Assembly (NCBI GenBank): GCA_001898165.1
Contig: MKTD01000074.1
Location: forward strand, 1 to 55,815
Direction of reading: 5' to 3'
DNA length: 55,815 bases
Source of the DNA: Bacteroidia bacterium 43-41
GTDB lineage: Bacteria > Bacteroidota > Bacteroidia > Bacteroidales > Dysgonomonadaceae
Positions 34,417-42,996 of the stretch are shown piece after piece. The notes under the pieces were generated by a model, which worked only from the letters and a program-made list of their open reading frames with translations, had not been told where the DNA came from and made no database searches. Every line of letters starts with the position of its first letter. The stretch's first letter is position 1. The translations under genes and the position numbers were made by a program.

Positions 34417-34447
34417 CAAAAATAGTCTATTAAATCGTTTTAGCAAA
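34417..34447 (-). promoter_or_regulatory. lacI promoter with embedded operator
   Basis: On the minus strand TTTG (34444-34447), a 19-base spacer and TATTTTTG (34417-34424) match the Bacteroidota -33/-7 promoter. The operator at 34429-34444 (ATTAAATCGTTTTAGC on the plus strand) fills the spacer, so bound repressor would block sigma binding. The same core occurs at 33272-33287. The gap 34379-34594 otherwise shows only a short ATCCC/GGGAT hairpin at 34562-34581, possibly ending the operon from the right. Confidence 0.75.
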
Positions 34448-34594
34448 ATAAAAATAGATGTTTTACAACATAAATTATGTATTTTATACATAAATGTTTC
34501 GATAACCAATAACATCCTATGAAAATTAGAACCGGGACCATCCGTTCATACAGGACAGACAATCCCGATTTTTATTGGGATGGGAACAAATTCT

Positions 34595-36229
34595 CTATTT
34601 TCCTTCCAAAAACCGGTTAAGTTCCCGGTATTTTCCATACAGCGCGGTATAGGCTTCCCTCTTTTCAGCCCGGGGAGTGTAAACAACACTATACCCCTGC
34701 CCCATAGATTCCTGTGCCGCTTCAACCGTATCGAAAACGCCGGCCGATACCGCAGCGCACATCGCCGCTCCCAGCGCTCCCGCCTGTTGCACGGCGGCCA
34801 CTTTGATGGGTACGCCCATAATATCGGAGAGTGTCTGCATCACATAGGGCGATTTCAATGAGATTCCTCCCACACCGATCACTTCATTCACCTGCACACC
34901 CTCTTTCTTAAGATGTTCCATGATGGCACGCGACCCAAAGGCGGTCGCTTCCACCAAGCTCTTATAGATGTGTGCAGGGGTTGTAGCCAAAGTGATTCCG
35001 GCAATTCCTCCCTTTAATGTCAGGTCGGCAAAGGGAGTACGGCGTCCGTTCAGCCAGTCACCCGCTACCATATCCACCTCCGTTGCCGGAAGTTTCTCCG
35101 CCTCAACGGTCAGCTCCGGCAATATCTGCGCGGCCGCCTCCGTCCTTTGCCTTTCCGGCAGCAGCCTCAACGACCAGGAAAGCATCTCTTTCCACCAGGC
35201 ATATACGTCACCGAATGCCGATTGTCCGGCTTCCAAACCGATAAGGCCCGGAATAACCGAGCCGTCCACTTGCCCGCTAATCCCCGGAATCAGCTTTTCG
35301 GCGATATCCTCTTTCGGAGTAACCACAATATCGCAGGTAGAGGTGCCGATGATCTTCACCATCGTGTTTGCCCTTATCCCCGCTCCGACAGCTCCTGCGT
35401 GAGCGTCGATAATACCGACGGCCACATCGATGCCCTGAGGCAATCCAAGCCTCCCTGCCCACTCTTCGGTGAGTTTCCCGGCAGACACATCACTTGTGTA
35501 CGTTTCGCCCCCCAGTCGGGCGGAAAATCCCTCCAACAGAGGGTCAAGCGCGGAAAGAAAATCCTGCGGAGGGTAACCGCCCCACGCTGAAGCCCACATT
35601 CCTTTATGCCCGGCAGCGCAACGGCTCCGTTTCACCTTTTCAGGCCGCAGGTTTCCCGTCAATAATGCCGGCATCCAGTCGCAATGCTCGATGATGGAGC
35701 AGGCCTTTTCCCTGACCTTTTCATTTGCCCGAAGCACATGCAGCGCCTTTGCCCAGAACCATTCCGAAGAGTAGATCCCGCCGGAGCGCGATGTATAATC
35801 GATTTCCCATGTATGGGCCAGGGCATTGATTTCGTCCGCTTCGCATATGGAAGTGTGGTCTTTCCAGAGGATGAACATCGCATCGGGATCATCGGCATAT
35901 CCGGGCAGCAACGCCAGCGGCGTGCCGTCCCGGTCTGTCAGACAGGGCGTACTGCCGGTAGTATCTATACCGATGCCGACAATTTTCCGGACCATACCTG
36001 CCGGAAGTTGTTCCAATGCTCCTTTCACAGCCTGTTCCAGCGAATCGATATAATCTTGCGGATGCTGCCGGTAGCGGTTGGCCGAAGGATCGCAATACAA
36101 CCCTTTCTTCCACCGGGGGTAATAGGAGATGGCGGTCGCCAGCTCTTTTCCGGACACACAGTCCAGCAGTATGGCACGACACGAATCGGTACCGTAATCA
36201 ATGCCTATAACTAATTTTTCCATATCCAT
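34595..36229 (-). CDS. araB: Ribulokinase (FGGY family)
   Basis: The 544-residue protein is an FGGY carbohydrate kinase of the AraB type, phosphorylating ribulose on O5 in the cytoplasm. Diagnostic segments are VIGIDYGTDSCRAILLDC at the N-terminus and GIGIDTTGSTPCLTD. SRCAAGHKGMWASAWGGYP (near residue 205), GTSTCDIVV, SGQVDGSVIPGLIGLEAGQS and the C-terminal ATAFGSRAIMEHL and GVGGISLKSPYVMQTLSDI follow. AraB enzymes act on L-ribulose and in known cases also on D-ribulose. Its stop-start junction with the upstream symporter gene is adjacent (36229/36230), so they are one transcript. No araA or araD is in the window. Confidence 0.9.
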   Translation of the reverse strand: MDMEKLVIGIDYGTDSCRAILLDCVSGKELATAISYYPRWKKGLYCDPSANRYRQHPQDYIDSLEQAVKGALEQLPAGMVRKIVGIGIDTTGSTPCLTDRDGTPLALLPGYADDPDAMFILWKDHTSICEADEINALAHTWEIDYTSRSGGIYSSEWFWAKALHVLRANEKVREKACSIIEHCDWMPALLTGNLRPEKVKRSRCAAGHKGMWASAWGGYPPQDFLSALDPLLEGFSARLGGETYTSDVSAGKLTEEWAGRLGLPQGIDVAVGIIDAHAGAVGAGIRANTMVKIIGTSTCDIVVTPKEDIAEKLIPGISGQVDGSVIPGLIGLEAGQSAFGDVYAWWKEMLSWSLRLLPERQRTEAAAQILPELTVEAEKLPATEVDMVAGDWLNGRRTPFADLTLKGGIAGITLATTPAHIYKSLVEATAFGSRAIMEHLKKEGVQVNEVIGVGGISLKSPYVMQTLSDIMGVPIKVAAVQQAGALGAAMCAAVSAGVFDTVEAAQESMGQGYSVVYTPRAEKREAYTALYGKYRELNRFLEGK

Positions 36230-37675
36230 CTATTTTCCATTGCCCAGCTCTTTGCTGCGCGCTATTGTAAAACTGTAATACGCAATAATGATGAAAGCGA
36301 TAGTGGGGACCCAATACGCAAACTCAATGCTTCCTGCCTGGTCGGAAAGGATTCCCTGCATTTGCGTTAAAAGTGCGGCACCCGCAATAGCCATTACCAT
36401 ACCCGATCCTGCAATCTTGGTGTCTTCTCCCAATCCTTTCATCCCTATCCCATAAATGGTTGGAAACATCAACGACATACAACCTGAGATTCCCATCAAA
36501 GCATAGACGCCAATAAATCCATGACCGTAAATAGCGGTTAAACAGCAAATTATTGCAAGTACTGCCAGGGTAGAAAGGAGGTTTACCGGTTTTGTCCATT
36601 TCATCAGGAAAGTACACACGAAACGCCCGATCACAAACAAAACGAGAGACAACACATAATAGGTGGCTCCGGCCTGTTCGGCAGTTCGCGGCAGCAGGGC
36701 ATCAATTCCCAGTGATTCCGCTAAATCATAAAATCCGCCTGCAATAGGTTCAACGCCTCGCAAAGCCGCAATAATGGACTCCTGCGATGCGTTACTTCCC
36801 AATCCCGAGATTACGGCATCGAACTGCAACTGCTGCATGGCGTACCGGATGATATACGACCAGACGGCAATTTGCGCGCCAACGTAGAAAAACTGTGCAA
36901 CAACACCCCAAACGTAGTTTTTATTTTTTCTTAAGCGGTCGAAAGTGGCTTTCAGGTTCAGGCTTCTGTCATCGTCCTGTGCCTGGGGCATTTTGGTAAA
37001 AAAGATCAACAGAAAAAGGACAAGCATCACCAAACCCAATATCATATATGCTAAAGTAACCGCATTCAACTCAACGTTCTGGATGTTTACCAGATCGGCT
37101 TCGTTCAGCGCAGCTCTTTCTGCCGCGCTCATCGTGTTCAATTGCGAAAGAACAAATATCTGGCTTGCCAATACTCCGGTTAATGCGCCGAAAGGATTAA
37201 ATGACTGCGAGAAATTCAACCGTCGCGTAGCGGTATGAGGATCCCCCAATGCATACACGTAGGAATTGGCCGATGTTTCCAATACCGATAGTCCGGCAAA
37301 AAGGACAAAAATTGCCATCAGATAGGTGGCGAAACTAAGCGGTGAACTGATGTTGTTTACCAACATAGCCGGATAAAACAGCATTCCTCCGAGAATACAC
37401 AACCCCAATCCCAAAAGCACGCCATGCTTGTACGTATGTTTTTTAATGAAAATAGCTCCCGGAAGGGCAAAACATCCATAACCGAGCAGATAGCAAACTA
37501 CCTGAATCCAGGCTGTTTGTGTATCCGACAGGCTCATAATCCGCTTGAAAGCAGCAAGCATGGTATCGGTCATATTGTTGGGAACCGCCCAAATAAAGAA
37601 CAGGGAAGTAAGCAGGATAAACGGGAACACGATTCCCGCAGGCACTAAACGATGTTTTTCTACGTGACTATTCAT
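36230..37675 (-). CDS. FucP-type sugar:proton symporter (MFS)
   Basis: The protein is a 12-segment MFS permease of the fucose/glucose/galactose symporter group. From the ATG at 37673-37675 it is 481 residues; a longer frame to 37738 would overlap the upstream gene. Marks are LTSLFFIWAVPNNMTD in the first segment, AWIQVVCYLLGYGCFALP in the second and the long periplasmic-side ETSANSYVYALGDPHTATRRLN with FSQSFNPFG, all typical of FucP. E. coli FucP carries L-fucose and also D-arabinose, so pairing with a ribulokinase makes a pentose a reasonable substrate. L-fucose itself would need a different kinase. Confidence 0.88.
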   Translation of the reverse strand: MNSHVEKHRLVPAGIVFPFILLTSLFFIWAVPNNMTDTMLAAFKRIMSLSDTQTAWIQVVCYLLGYGCFALPGAIFIKKHTYKHGVLLGLGLCILGGMLFYPAMLVNNISSPLSFATYLMAIFVLFAGLSVLETSANSYVYALGDPHTATRRLNFSQSFNPFGALTGVLASQIFVLSQLNTMSAAERAALNEADLVNIQNVELNAVTLAYMILGLVMLVLFLLIFFTKMPQAQDDDRSLNLKATFDRLRKNKNYVWGVVAQFFYVGAQIAVWSYIIRYAMQQLQFDAVISGLGSNASQESIIAALRGVEPIAGGFYDLAESLGIDALLPRTAEQAGATYYVLSLVLFVIGRFVCTFLMKWTKPVNLLSTLAVLAIICCLTAIYGHGFIGVYALMGISGCMSLMFPTIYGIGMKGLGEDTKIAGSGMVMAIAGAALLTQMQGILSDQAGSIEFAYWVPTIAFIIIAYYSFTIARSKELGNGK

Positions 37676-37686
37676 ACTGTTGTTTT

Positions 37687-38940
37687 TCAGAAAATGGTTG
37701 CAACTTGATTGATATTTACTCCGAGCAATTTTTCGCAAATGGGCGACAAGGCTGCTTCCTCACCTACAAAATGATATACGTTGTGAGTGTGCGACAGCGA
37801 CTCTCCCGGTTTTAAGAACGCTGCGGGCGAACAGCTTTCCAGTTCAAGGAAAGGCCCCATAATGCTCCCGTCTTCCAGCGGGCCGTCGTTATACGCGTTC
37901 AGGGCATCGCCTATAAGCGGATTCTTCCCGGGGTTCCACTCCTGATTCAGATACACGGCAGAGGGATCAACATCGAACGTAATCACCGTAAGTCTCTTGG
38001 AGATAGGATCATAATTTCCTGCAATGGCTTTTGTGCGTTTAGCATTCATCCCCAGTTTACTCCTGAATTTTCCGTCAGTTTTCAGATAGAGGGTTCCGTT
38101 TTCAGCTTTCAGCCTGTCAGCAGGAATTTCCCCGAAATAGTCTGTCGTAGCCAATGCCCCCAGTTGCTTTTCATCTCCGGTATTATACGGAACAACCGTT
38201 ACTGCAGAATCCGAAGGATTAAACATATCCAACATCCAGATACAAACGGTTCCCGTTTTGTTTGTCCATTCAAAATCATTCTTATTGGTGATTTTATTAT
38301 CGGTTGCGTAGGCCACTGCATTTACTCCATCGGGTAGGGCTATGCCCAGTTTGCTTACAATTTCCGCATCGGAAACAAGCGAGACCTTTCTCTCTATTGC
38401 TATATTCAACGTGCTTCCCCGATAGTTCTCAAGTTCCACATCTTTAGTAAACAAAGCCTCTTCCGGAGTTACATTGCTCACTTTCCACTCTTCTATATCG
38501 ATGGCTTTCGGAGTATGCCAATTATCGAAAACCTGTTCTTTTCCCGGTTTGAAATAGATAGAATACTGTCCTCCCTCGGGGCCCAGCCACAACCGATTCT
38601 CCCCACCAAATCCGTTCATATGCTCATCCACTGTTCCGGCATCAAAGAACTTGTAATTCACAAAACCCAGACTATTTCCTTCTTCACCGTTTGCCGTTGA
38701 GGTAAAGACTTTTGCCTGATATTTGGCAGACACGATCACCTGTGCTTTTCCGTCGTCGGACTTCAGCACAATAAGGCTGTCTTTTTTCGATAGATAATTC
38801 AGATCGTATCCAAATGTCCCTTTTTCATACTCCTTTTTCATATTATCCGATGATTTTTTAGCGTTACCCGTGCAGGAAACAAGGATGGACCCTGCTGTGA
38901 GCAAAAACAGATTTAATTTCTTCAGCTTCATACGTTTCAT
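37687..38940 (-). CDS. Lipoprotein with aldose-epimerase-like beta-sandwich (DUF6786-like)
   Basis: The 417-residue protein has a lipoprotein signal (LFLLTAGSILVSCTGN, Cys near residue 23). The mature part is beta-rich and resembles a secreted DUF6786-type domain related to galactose mutarotase folds. Features are NGFGGENRLWLGPEGGQYSIYF (residues about 108-130), EWTNKTGTVCIWMLDMF and the C-terminal PFLELESCSPAAFLKPGES with LSHTHNVYHF. Catalytic residues are not assigned. A role in binding or anomerising a released sugar in the periplasm is inference. It lies 11 bases upstream of the symporter gene and 33 bases downstream of the alpha/alpha protein. Confidence 0.6.
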   Translation of the reverse strand: MKRMKLKKLNLFLLTAGSILVSCTGNAKKSSDNMKKEYEKGTFGYDLNYLSKKDSLIVLKSDDGKAQVIVSAKYQAKVFTSTANGEEGNSLGFVNYKFFDAGTVDEHMNGFGGENRLWLGPEGGQYSIYFKPGKEQVFDNWHTPKAIDIEEWKVSNVTPEEALFTKDVELENYRGSTLNIAIERKVSLVSDAEIVSKLGIALPDGVNAVAYATDNKITNKNDFEWTNKTGTVCIWMLDMFNPSDSAVTVVPYNTGDEKQLGALATTDYFGEIPADRLKAENGTLYLKTDGKFRSKLGMNAKRTKAIAGNYDPISKRLTVITFDVDPSAVYLNQEWNPGKNPLIGDALNAYNDGPLEDGSIMGPFLELESCSPAAFLKPGESLSHTHNVYHFVGEEAALSPICEKLLGVNINQVATIF

Positions 38941-38973
38941 TTTAGACTGTTATATTATAAACTTCTTATTTTT

Positions 38974-41040
38974 CTATTGTTCGATTTCCCCGAATTTGTC
39001 CAATATCCGATTATAGGCTTCGGCAGCAGCTCCGTTTCCCCAATCGTATATAGTGAATTCGCCCATTCCTTCTCCTTCGGAGCTTGTTCGTCCCCCGTGG
39101 CCGTAATTCTCCATCGTGAATCCGTAATCTTTTTCCCCGAAAAACGGATAAACTTTCTCCCACTGTACTTGTGTCAACGGATTTTCGGGGCAGTACATCA
39201 TCACAAACGATGCTTTTAGTGCAGCAAAGCCTCTTTCGATATACTCACGGTTATTCAGCAGTTTTCCGTATTGTAAAATAAGCTCAGCAAATAAACTTTC
39301 GCGTGAATCGTTCCACTCGCCGTCCGCATTAAGGACTCCAAATCCACCCAGTACATTTACAAACATATATGGCGGTTGCCACGATGCTTGTGTCATCAGC
39401 AATTCATCCAGTGTTCGCTGCCCAGATCTCAAATATTTTCTGTTACTTGTCGTGCGATAACACTCGTACAGGGCTTCTGCCGTCCAAAACATGGAAAAAT
39501 TATTTTGCTTGTGCATGTTATTGCGTAGAACTTTTTTCCCGACCAGATCTTGTGAACCATACCGGGAACAAGACCAGTAGGTCTCAAAATCTTCCCAGCG
39601 TCCCGTAGGGATAACCTCACGGATCACCGCCTCCATAGCTTTAAGCGCAGCTTCCTTATATTCCTGCTTCCCGGTTAGCTCATGCAGTTTCAGAAGAAAG
39701 GTTACCGACAGGGATGTTTCGGGCGAATCGTTCAGGTGCTCCATCGGCTCAAGTTTATCGAGCGACAACCATGCCGGAAAAAAACCGTTGGGATATTGGG
39801 TTTTCAGCAGCGATTTGGCATAATTCTCGGCAAAATCAAGCAACCGGATATCTTTTTCCAACTCATCATACCAACGAAGCATCAGTAAACCCGTCCAGCT
39901 CATATCCAGAATATGAAACGGCGATTCGCGGGGGTTCCACGTATATGGATTCCGATTAGAGTTGCCCCAATAATGGGTATCCCAACCTTTGCTGCGGTTG
40001 TATTTTCTACCGTCAATTTCCACTTCGTGCATTTCGGTGCCGATAAGTCCGTAAAAAAAACCGTTGACCTGTGGAAAAGAGAGGGCCAGCTCTTTGGTAA
40101 GCCGGGCTTTTTTCATCAATTCCTCATTGCCTGTCCTCCTGGCATACCGGTACAATCCGCTTGCCGAGCGAAGAGAGCTAAACCACGCCTGGTTCCAGAC
40201 AGACCTGAATTCTCGCTCGTTTACCTCACCCGGATAATTGGGGCTTTGTGTTACATTAACGATAAAGGCAGGCGCACCCACTTTTCGCCCTTCAACTTCA
40301 AACTCCTGCCACACGCTTTCCTTCCAGTTTTTAAATGCCCAGTCATACGTGTGTTCTATGTAAGGCTCCAAATCGCCTCTTATGGGATTACCAGCTCTGT
40401 AGGCTTCTCTCCCCCAGTTTAACCAGATAAAATCCAACGGTTTTCTAAAGGGATTTACGATAGAACCTTCATCCGTATAGTGCAGCAGATAAAATCCGAT
40501 TTCCACTTTTCCGGCCGGATATTCCGCTCCTTCAGTACGTTCGAAAAGAACATGGTCGGCGACGCGGCTATCACTCATTCCCAGCGTCAGCGTGTTGGTT
40601 TCGGCACTCAGGTCCAGGTACCACCGTACAGGCGTACCTCTCTGCATAACGCTTAAATCGGGAATGAGCGCAAGAACTTGATCTTTATCGGCGATAATAA
40701 GCGCCGGTGAACGGAAAACATGCTGATCGATCACGTGATTATCGGTAGGAGTCAAATGGGGCGACCAATGGAAAGAGGGAGTAAAGGCCGGTTTAAGGGT
40801 CAGTTGCCAGTCATCTTGCCGCAGCAGTTGGTCCAGGGAAAAGGTGAGTTTCACATGCAACGTGTTCCGGTCTATTATTCTCACCGACCTTTTTCCCTTT
40901 TCATCTCCCATCCGGTCGTATTGCATATGCTCAAGGGCTTTGCTGAAATTATGCGGGACAGAAATTTGTTCCTGAGCAAATACACTCCAATAAAACAGGG
41001 CGATCCACGCAAATCCGATCACAAAAAAACGTTTCTGCAT
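38974..41040 (-). CDS. Secreted beta-sandwich plus alpha/alpha-toroid protein, unrecognised family
   Basis: The 688-residue protein has a signal peptide (FVIGFAWIALFYWSVFAQ). Residues about 20-200 are beta-rich. From about 230 to 680 helical repeats suggest an (alpha/alpha)6 toroid (VWNQAWFSSLRSASGLYRYA, ILDMSWTGLLMLRWYDELE, NNFSMFWTAEALYECYRTT, NDSRESLFAELILQYGKLL). Candidate catalytic acids occur in NDSPETS and EWNDSRES. The C-terminus contains ENYGHGGRTSSEGEGMGEF, a glycine-rich stretch that may form part of the active site. I do not recognise a CAZy family. It is encoded between two GH172-type genes and the epimerase-like lipoprotein, so a glycan-active enzyme is likely. Confidence 0.6.
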   Translation of the reverse strand: MQKRFFVIGFAWIALFYWSVFAQEQISVPHNFSKALEHMQYDRMGDEKGKRSVRIIDRNTLHVKLTFSLDQLLRQDDWQLTLKPAFTPSFHWSPHLTPTDNHVIDQHVFRSPALIIADKDQVLALIPDLSVMQRGTPVRWYLDLSAETNTLTLGMSDSRVADHVLFERTEGAEYPAGKVEIGFYLLHYTDEGSIVNPFRKPLDFIWLNWGREAYRAGNPIRGDLEPYIEHTYDWAFKNWKESVWQEFEVEGRKVGAPAFIVNVTQSPNYPGEVNEREFRSVWNQAWFSSLRSASGLYRYARRTGNEELMKKARLTKELALSFPQVNGFFYGLIGTEMHEVEIDGRKYNRSKGWDTHYWGNSNRNPYTWNPRESPFHILDMSWTGLLMLRWYDELEKDIRLLDFAENYAKSLLKTQYPNGFFPAWLSLDKLEPMEHLNDSPETSLSVTFLLKLHELTGKQEYKEAALKAMEAVIREVIPTGRWEDFETYWSCSRYGSQDLVGKKVLRNNMHKQNNFSMFWTAEALYECYRTTSNRKYLRSGQRTLDELLMTQASWQPPYMFVNVLGGFGVLNADGEWNDSRESLFAELILQYGKLLNNREYIERGFAALKASFVMMYCPENPLTQVQWEKVYPFFGEKDYGFTMENYGHGGRTSSEGEGMGEFTIYDWGNGAAAEAYNRILDKFGEIEQ

Positions 41041-41045
41041 ACCAA

Positions 41046-42983
41046 CTAATCTATTCTTTCTAGTGTAATTAAATTCAGTTCAAATAAGTCGGCATTCCCG
41101 TTTTTCCGGATATGAAACGTTATCGAATTCGTTTGCTGAGTGAGTTGAATATCACCCACATGAACTTTTTCCTTGTACTTTTCCTGACCGGCTTTGGTCG
41201 ATATCCATTCCGAGAGTTGGTTTTGCCTTTGCCAAACCTGAAAATCGGCACCGTTTACCCGTTCGTGATAAGTAACCAGAACCTTGTAATTTCCTTCGGG
41301 AACGTCCGTGAGCATAATCCTTGCGGCACCCTGACCGTAGGCTGTCAGCATAAGGCCTCTGTCTAAAATCACCCCGATTCCTCTTTCGGGAGTAACTTGC
41401 ATTAACTGCGGAAAATAGACATGAGCAGAAGGCAGGTAAACCTCGCGTAATTCAGCAGTAGGTTCCATTTTTTCCTTAAGGGGTTGTGACGCATAAAAAA
41501 ATGCTACCGATGTGTAATCTACCGGAAAATTATTGCCTGATTCGCCGTGTTCCATTCCGTGATAAATCTCTTTCTCGAAAGACAATTTGTCGGAAAGGAA
41601 GAAGCGGTAAGCACCGGTTCTGTTCATAGGCAGAGAATAATCCAGCGAACCGTGAACAGGCATGCTTATTCCTCTGTCCCAACGGTCGAGTAGAGCATAC
41701 CAGCCACCGTTATAATAGTCTTCCGACCCCGTGCCATGCATGCGTGCCTTTCCGTCTATACGCGTGCTGTCATCTCCCTCGAAGAACAGTGTCATCCCCG
41801 GACGAAGTCCTTGTGCCAGGTGAACGGTTCCTACATAATGACCCTTACCCGCTGTTTTCAAAAACGTATAAAATTTAACCATATCGGGTTTTTCCCTCTT
41901 CCAAACGCTGTAAAATTTTCCTTCGTCTTTTAGGCTACGCTTCGTGTTGTTGTAATAAACCTTCACATTCACCTGGACGGGATTTTGCTGCACGCTCTTT
42001 CTTTCTCTGTAAATTAGTCTCATGGAAGCTGCACGGTCATAAGGCATGGGTAGATAACAGTAGTTGGTTGTTCCGTACCTGCCCATCAAGATACTTCGCA
42101 TGGCCGGTTTTCCATAAGCATAACCAAAGAAATCTGCAACCGGGGCATGGATGGACTCCACCTTTTCATCGTCCCATTTCGCCGAAAGGATAATATCTTT
42201 ATAAATACCCTCGAACGATGTTCCTCCATCTATTTCGAATCCAACAATGCGTCCTGCTGTTTTTTTATCGAAAAATGTGAACTCCTCTCCCGGTTGCAGC
42301 GTAAAGCTTTTTTGTTCCGTTTTAATTCCGGCCGACAACCCCGACGTATAATTTTGTACCGTTGGAAAAATACCGGACCACAACGTGCTTATTTCCGACA
42401 AAAGCTCCCGGTCGGATTCCGAGAAGTTCCCTGTCCAACTTTCCACATCCATGCCCGGCAGCTTTCGAGCTTGTATCTGATGAAACATGATCTTTTCTCC
42501 TTCAAACACAACCTTCAGTGATTTTTTGAACGGGATGGGAATGTAGCAGTAATATCCACCAATTTCATTTCCGCAAACCGGTTTTACGAACGGATACACT
42601 TTTCCCGAAAAGAGATCCGTAAACCGAATCTTCAAACGCGGTGTTTTTTCGCCATCGAAATAAAACGAAAGAAAGTCGTTGGTAGGGGTAGGAGTCCAGA
42701 TCCTGTTTACCACACCGGGACCTTCAAATTCTGCAAGGACAAGGTGTCCGTTTTCCTTCCGGATATAGGAGTATTTTCCCGAAAAACCGTCGTCGTTTCC
42801 CCACGTTCGATCGTAACTCGATTCTTGGTCTATAAGTTGATTGTGACGGTAAGCGGGAAGCAAATCCACTCGTTTTAGTAACGCCAGTTCTTTCCGGAAT
42901 GTGTGTGTTTGCGAATATGTGTTTAAACTGCAAATAGATACTAATATGACACTCAGAAGAATTTTCAGCGATATCTTTCTCAT
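41046..42983 (-). CDS. DUF2961/GH172-family enzyme, long form
   Basis: From the ATG at 42981-42983 the product is 645 residues with a signal peptide (MRKISLKILLSVILVSICSL). A longer frame to 43046 overlaps the upstream gene and is rejected. The DUF2961 jelly-roll core spans about residues 40-450 (EFEGPGVVNRIWTPTPTNDF, YYCYIPIPFKKSLKVVF, HGTGSEDYYNGGWY near residue 417). A C-terminal beta-sandwich of about 150 residues is extra compared with the neighbour. GH172 members characterised so far act on alpha-fructofuranose or alpha-arabinofuranose linkages. The glutamate in GTGSEDYY is in the conserved catalytic motif. Confidence 0.85.
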   Translation of the reverse strand: MRKISLKILLSVILVSICSLNTYSQTHTFRKELALLKRVDLLPAYRHNQLIDQESSYDRTWGNDDGFSGKYSYIRKENGHLVLAEFEGPGVVNRIWTPTPTNDFLSFYFDGEKTPRLKIRFTDLFSGKVYPFVKPVCGNEIGGYYCYIPIPFKKSLKVVFEGEKIMFHQIQARKLPGMDVESWTGNFSESDRELLSEISTLWSGIFPTVQNYTSGLSAGIKTEQKSFTLQPGEEFTFFDKKTAGRIVGFEIDGGTSFEGIYKDIILSAKWDDEKVESIHAPVADFFGYAYGKPAMRSILMGRYGTTNYCYLPMPYDRAASMRLIYRERKSVQQNPVQVNVKVYYNNTKRSLKDEGKFYSVWKREKPDMVKFYTFLKTAGKGHYVGTVHLAQGLRPGMTLFFEGDDSTRIDGKARMHGTGSEDYYNGGWYALLDRWDRGISMPVHGSLDYSLPMNRTGAYRFFLSDKLSFEKEIYHGMEHGESGNNFPVDYTSVAFFYASQPLKEKMEPTAELREVYLPSAHVYFPQLMQVTPERGIGVILDRGLMLTAYGQGAARIMLTDVPEGNYKVLVTYHERVNGADFQVWQRQNQLSEWISTKAGQEKYKEKVHVGDIQLTQQTNSITFHIRKNGNADLFELNLITLERID

Positions 42984-42996
42984 TATTCCTCGGTTT

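Noticed and set aside
35684-36214. Plus-strand frame of 176 codons opposite araB
   Set aside because: It is antisense to a clear ribulokinase and shows no independent coding signature.
37676-37738. N-terminal extension of the FucP-type symporter
   Set aside because: It overlaps the end of the upstream lipoprotein gene, and the ATG at 37675 gives the normal permease start.
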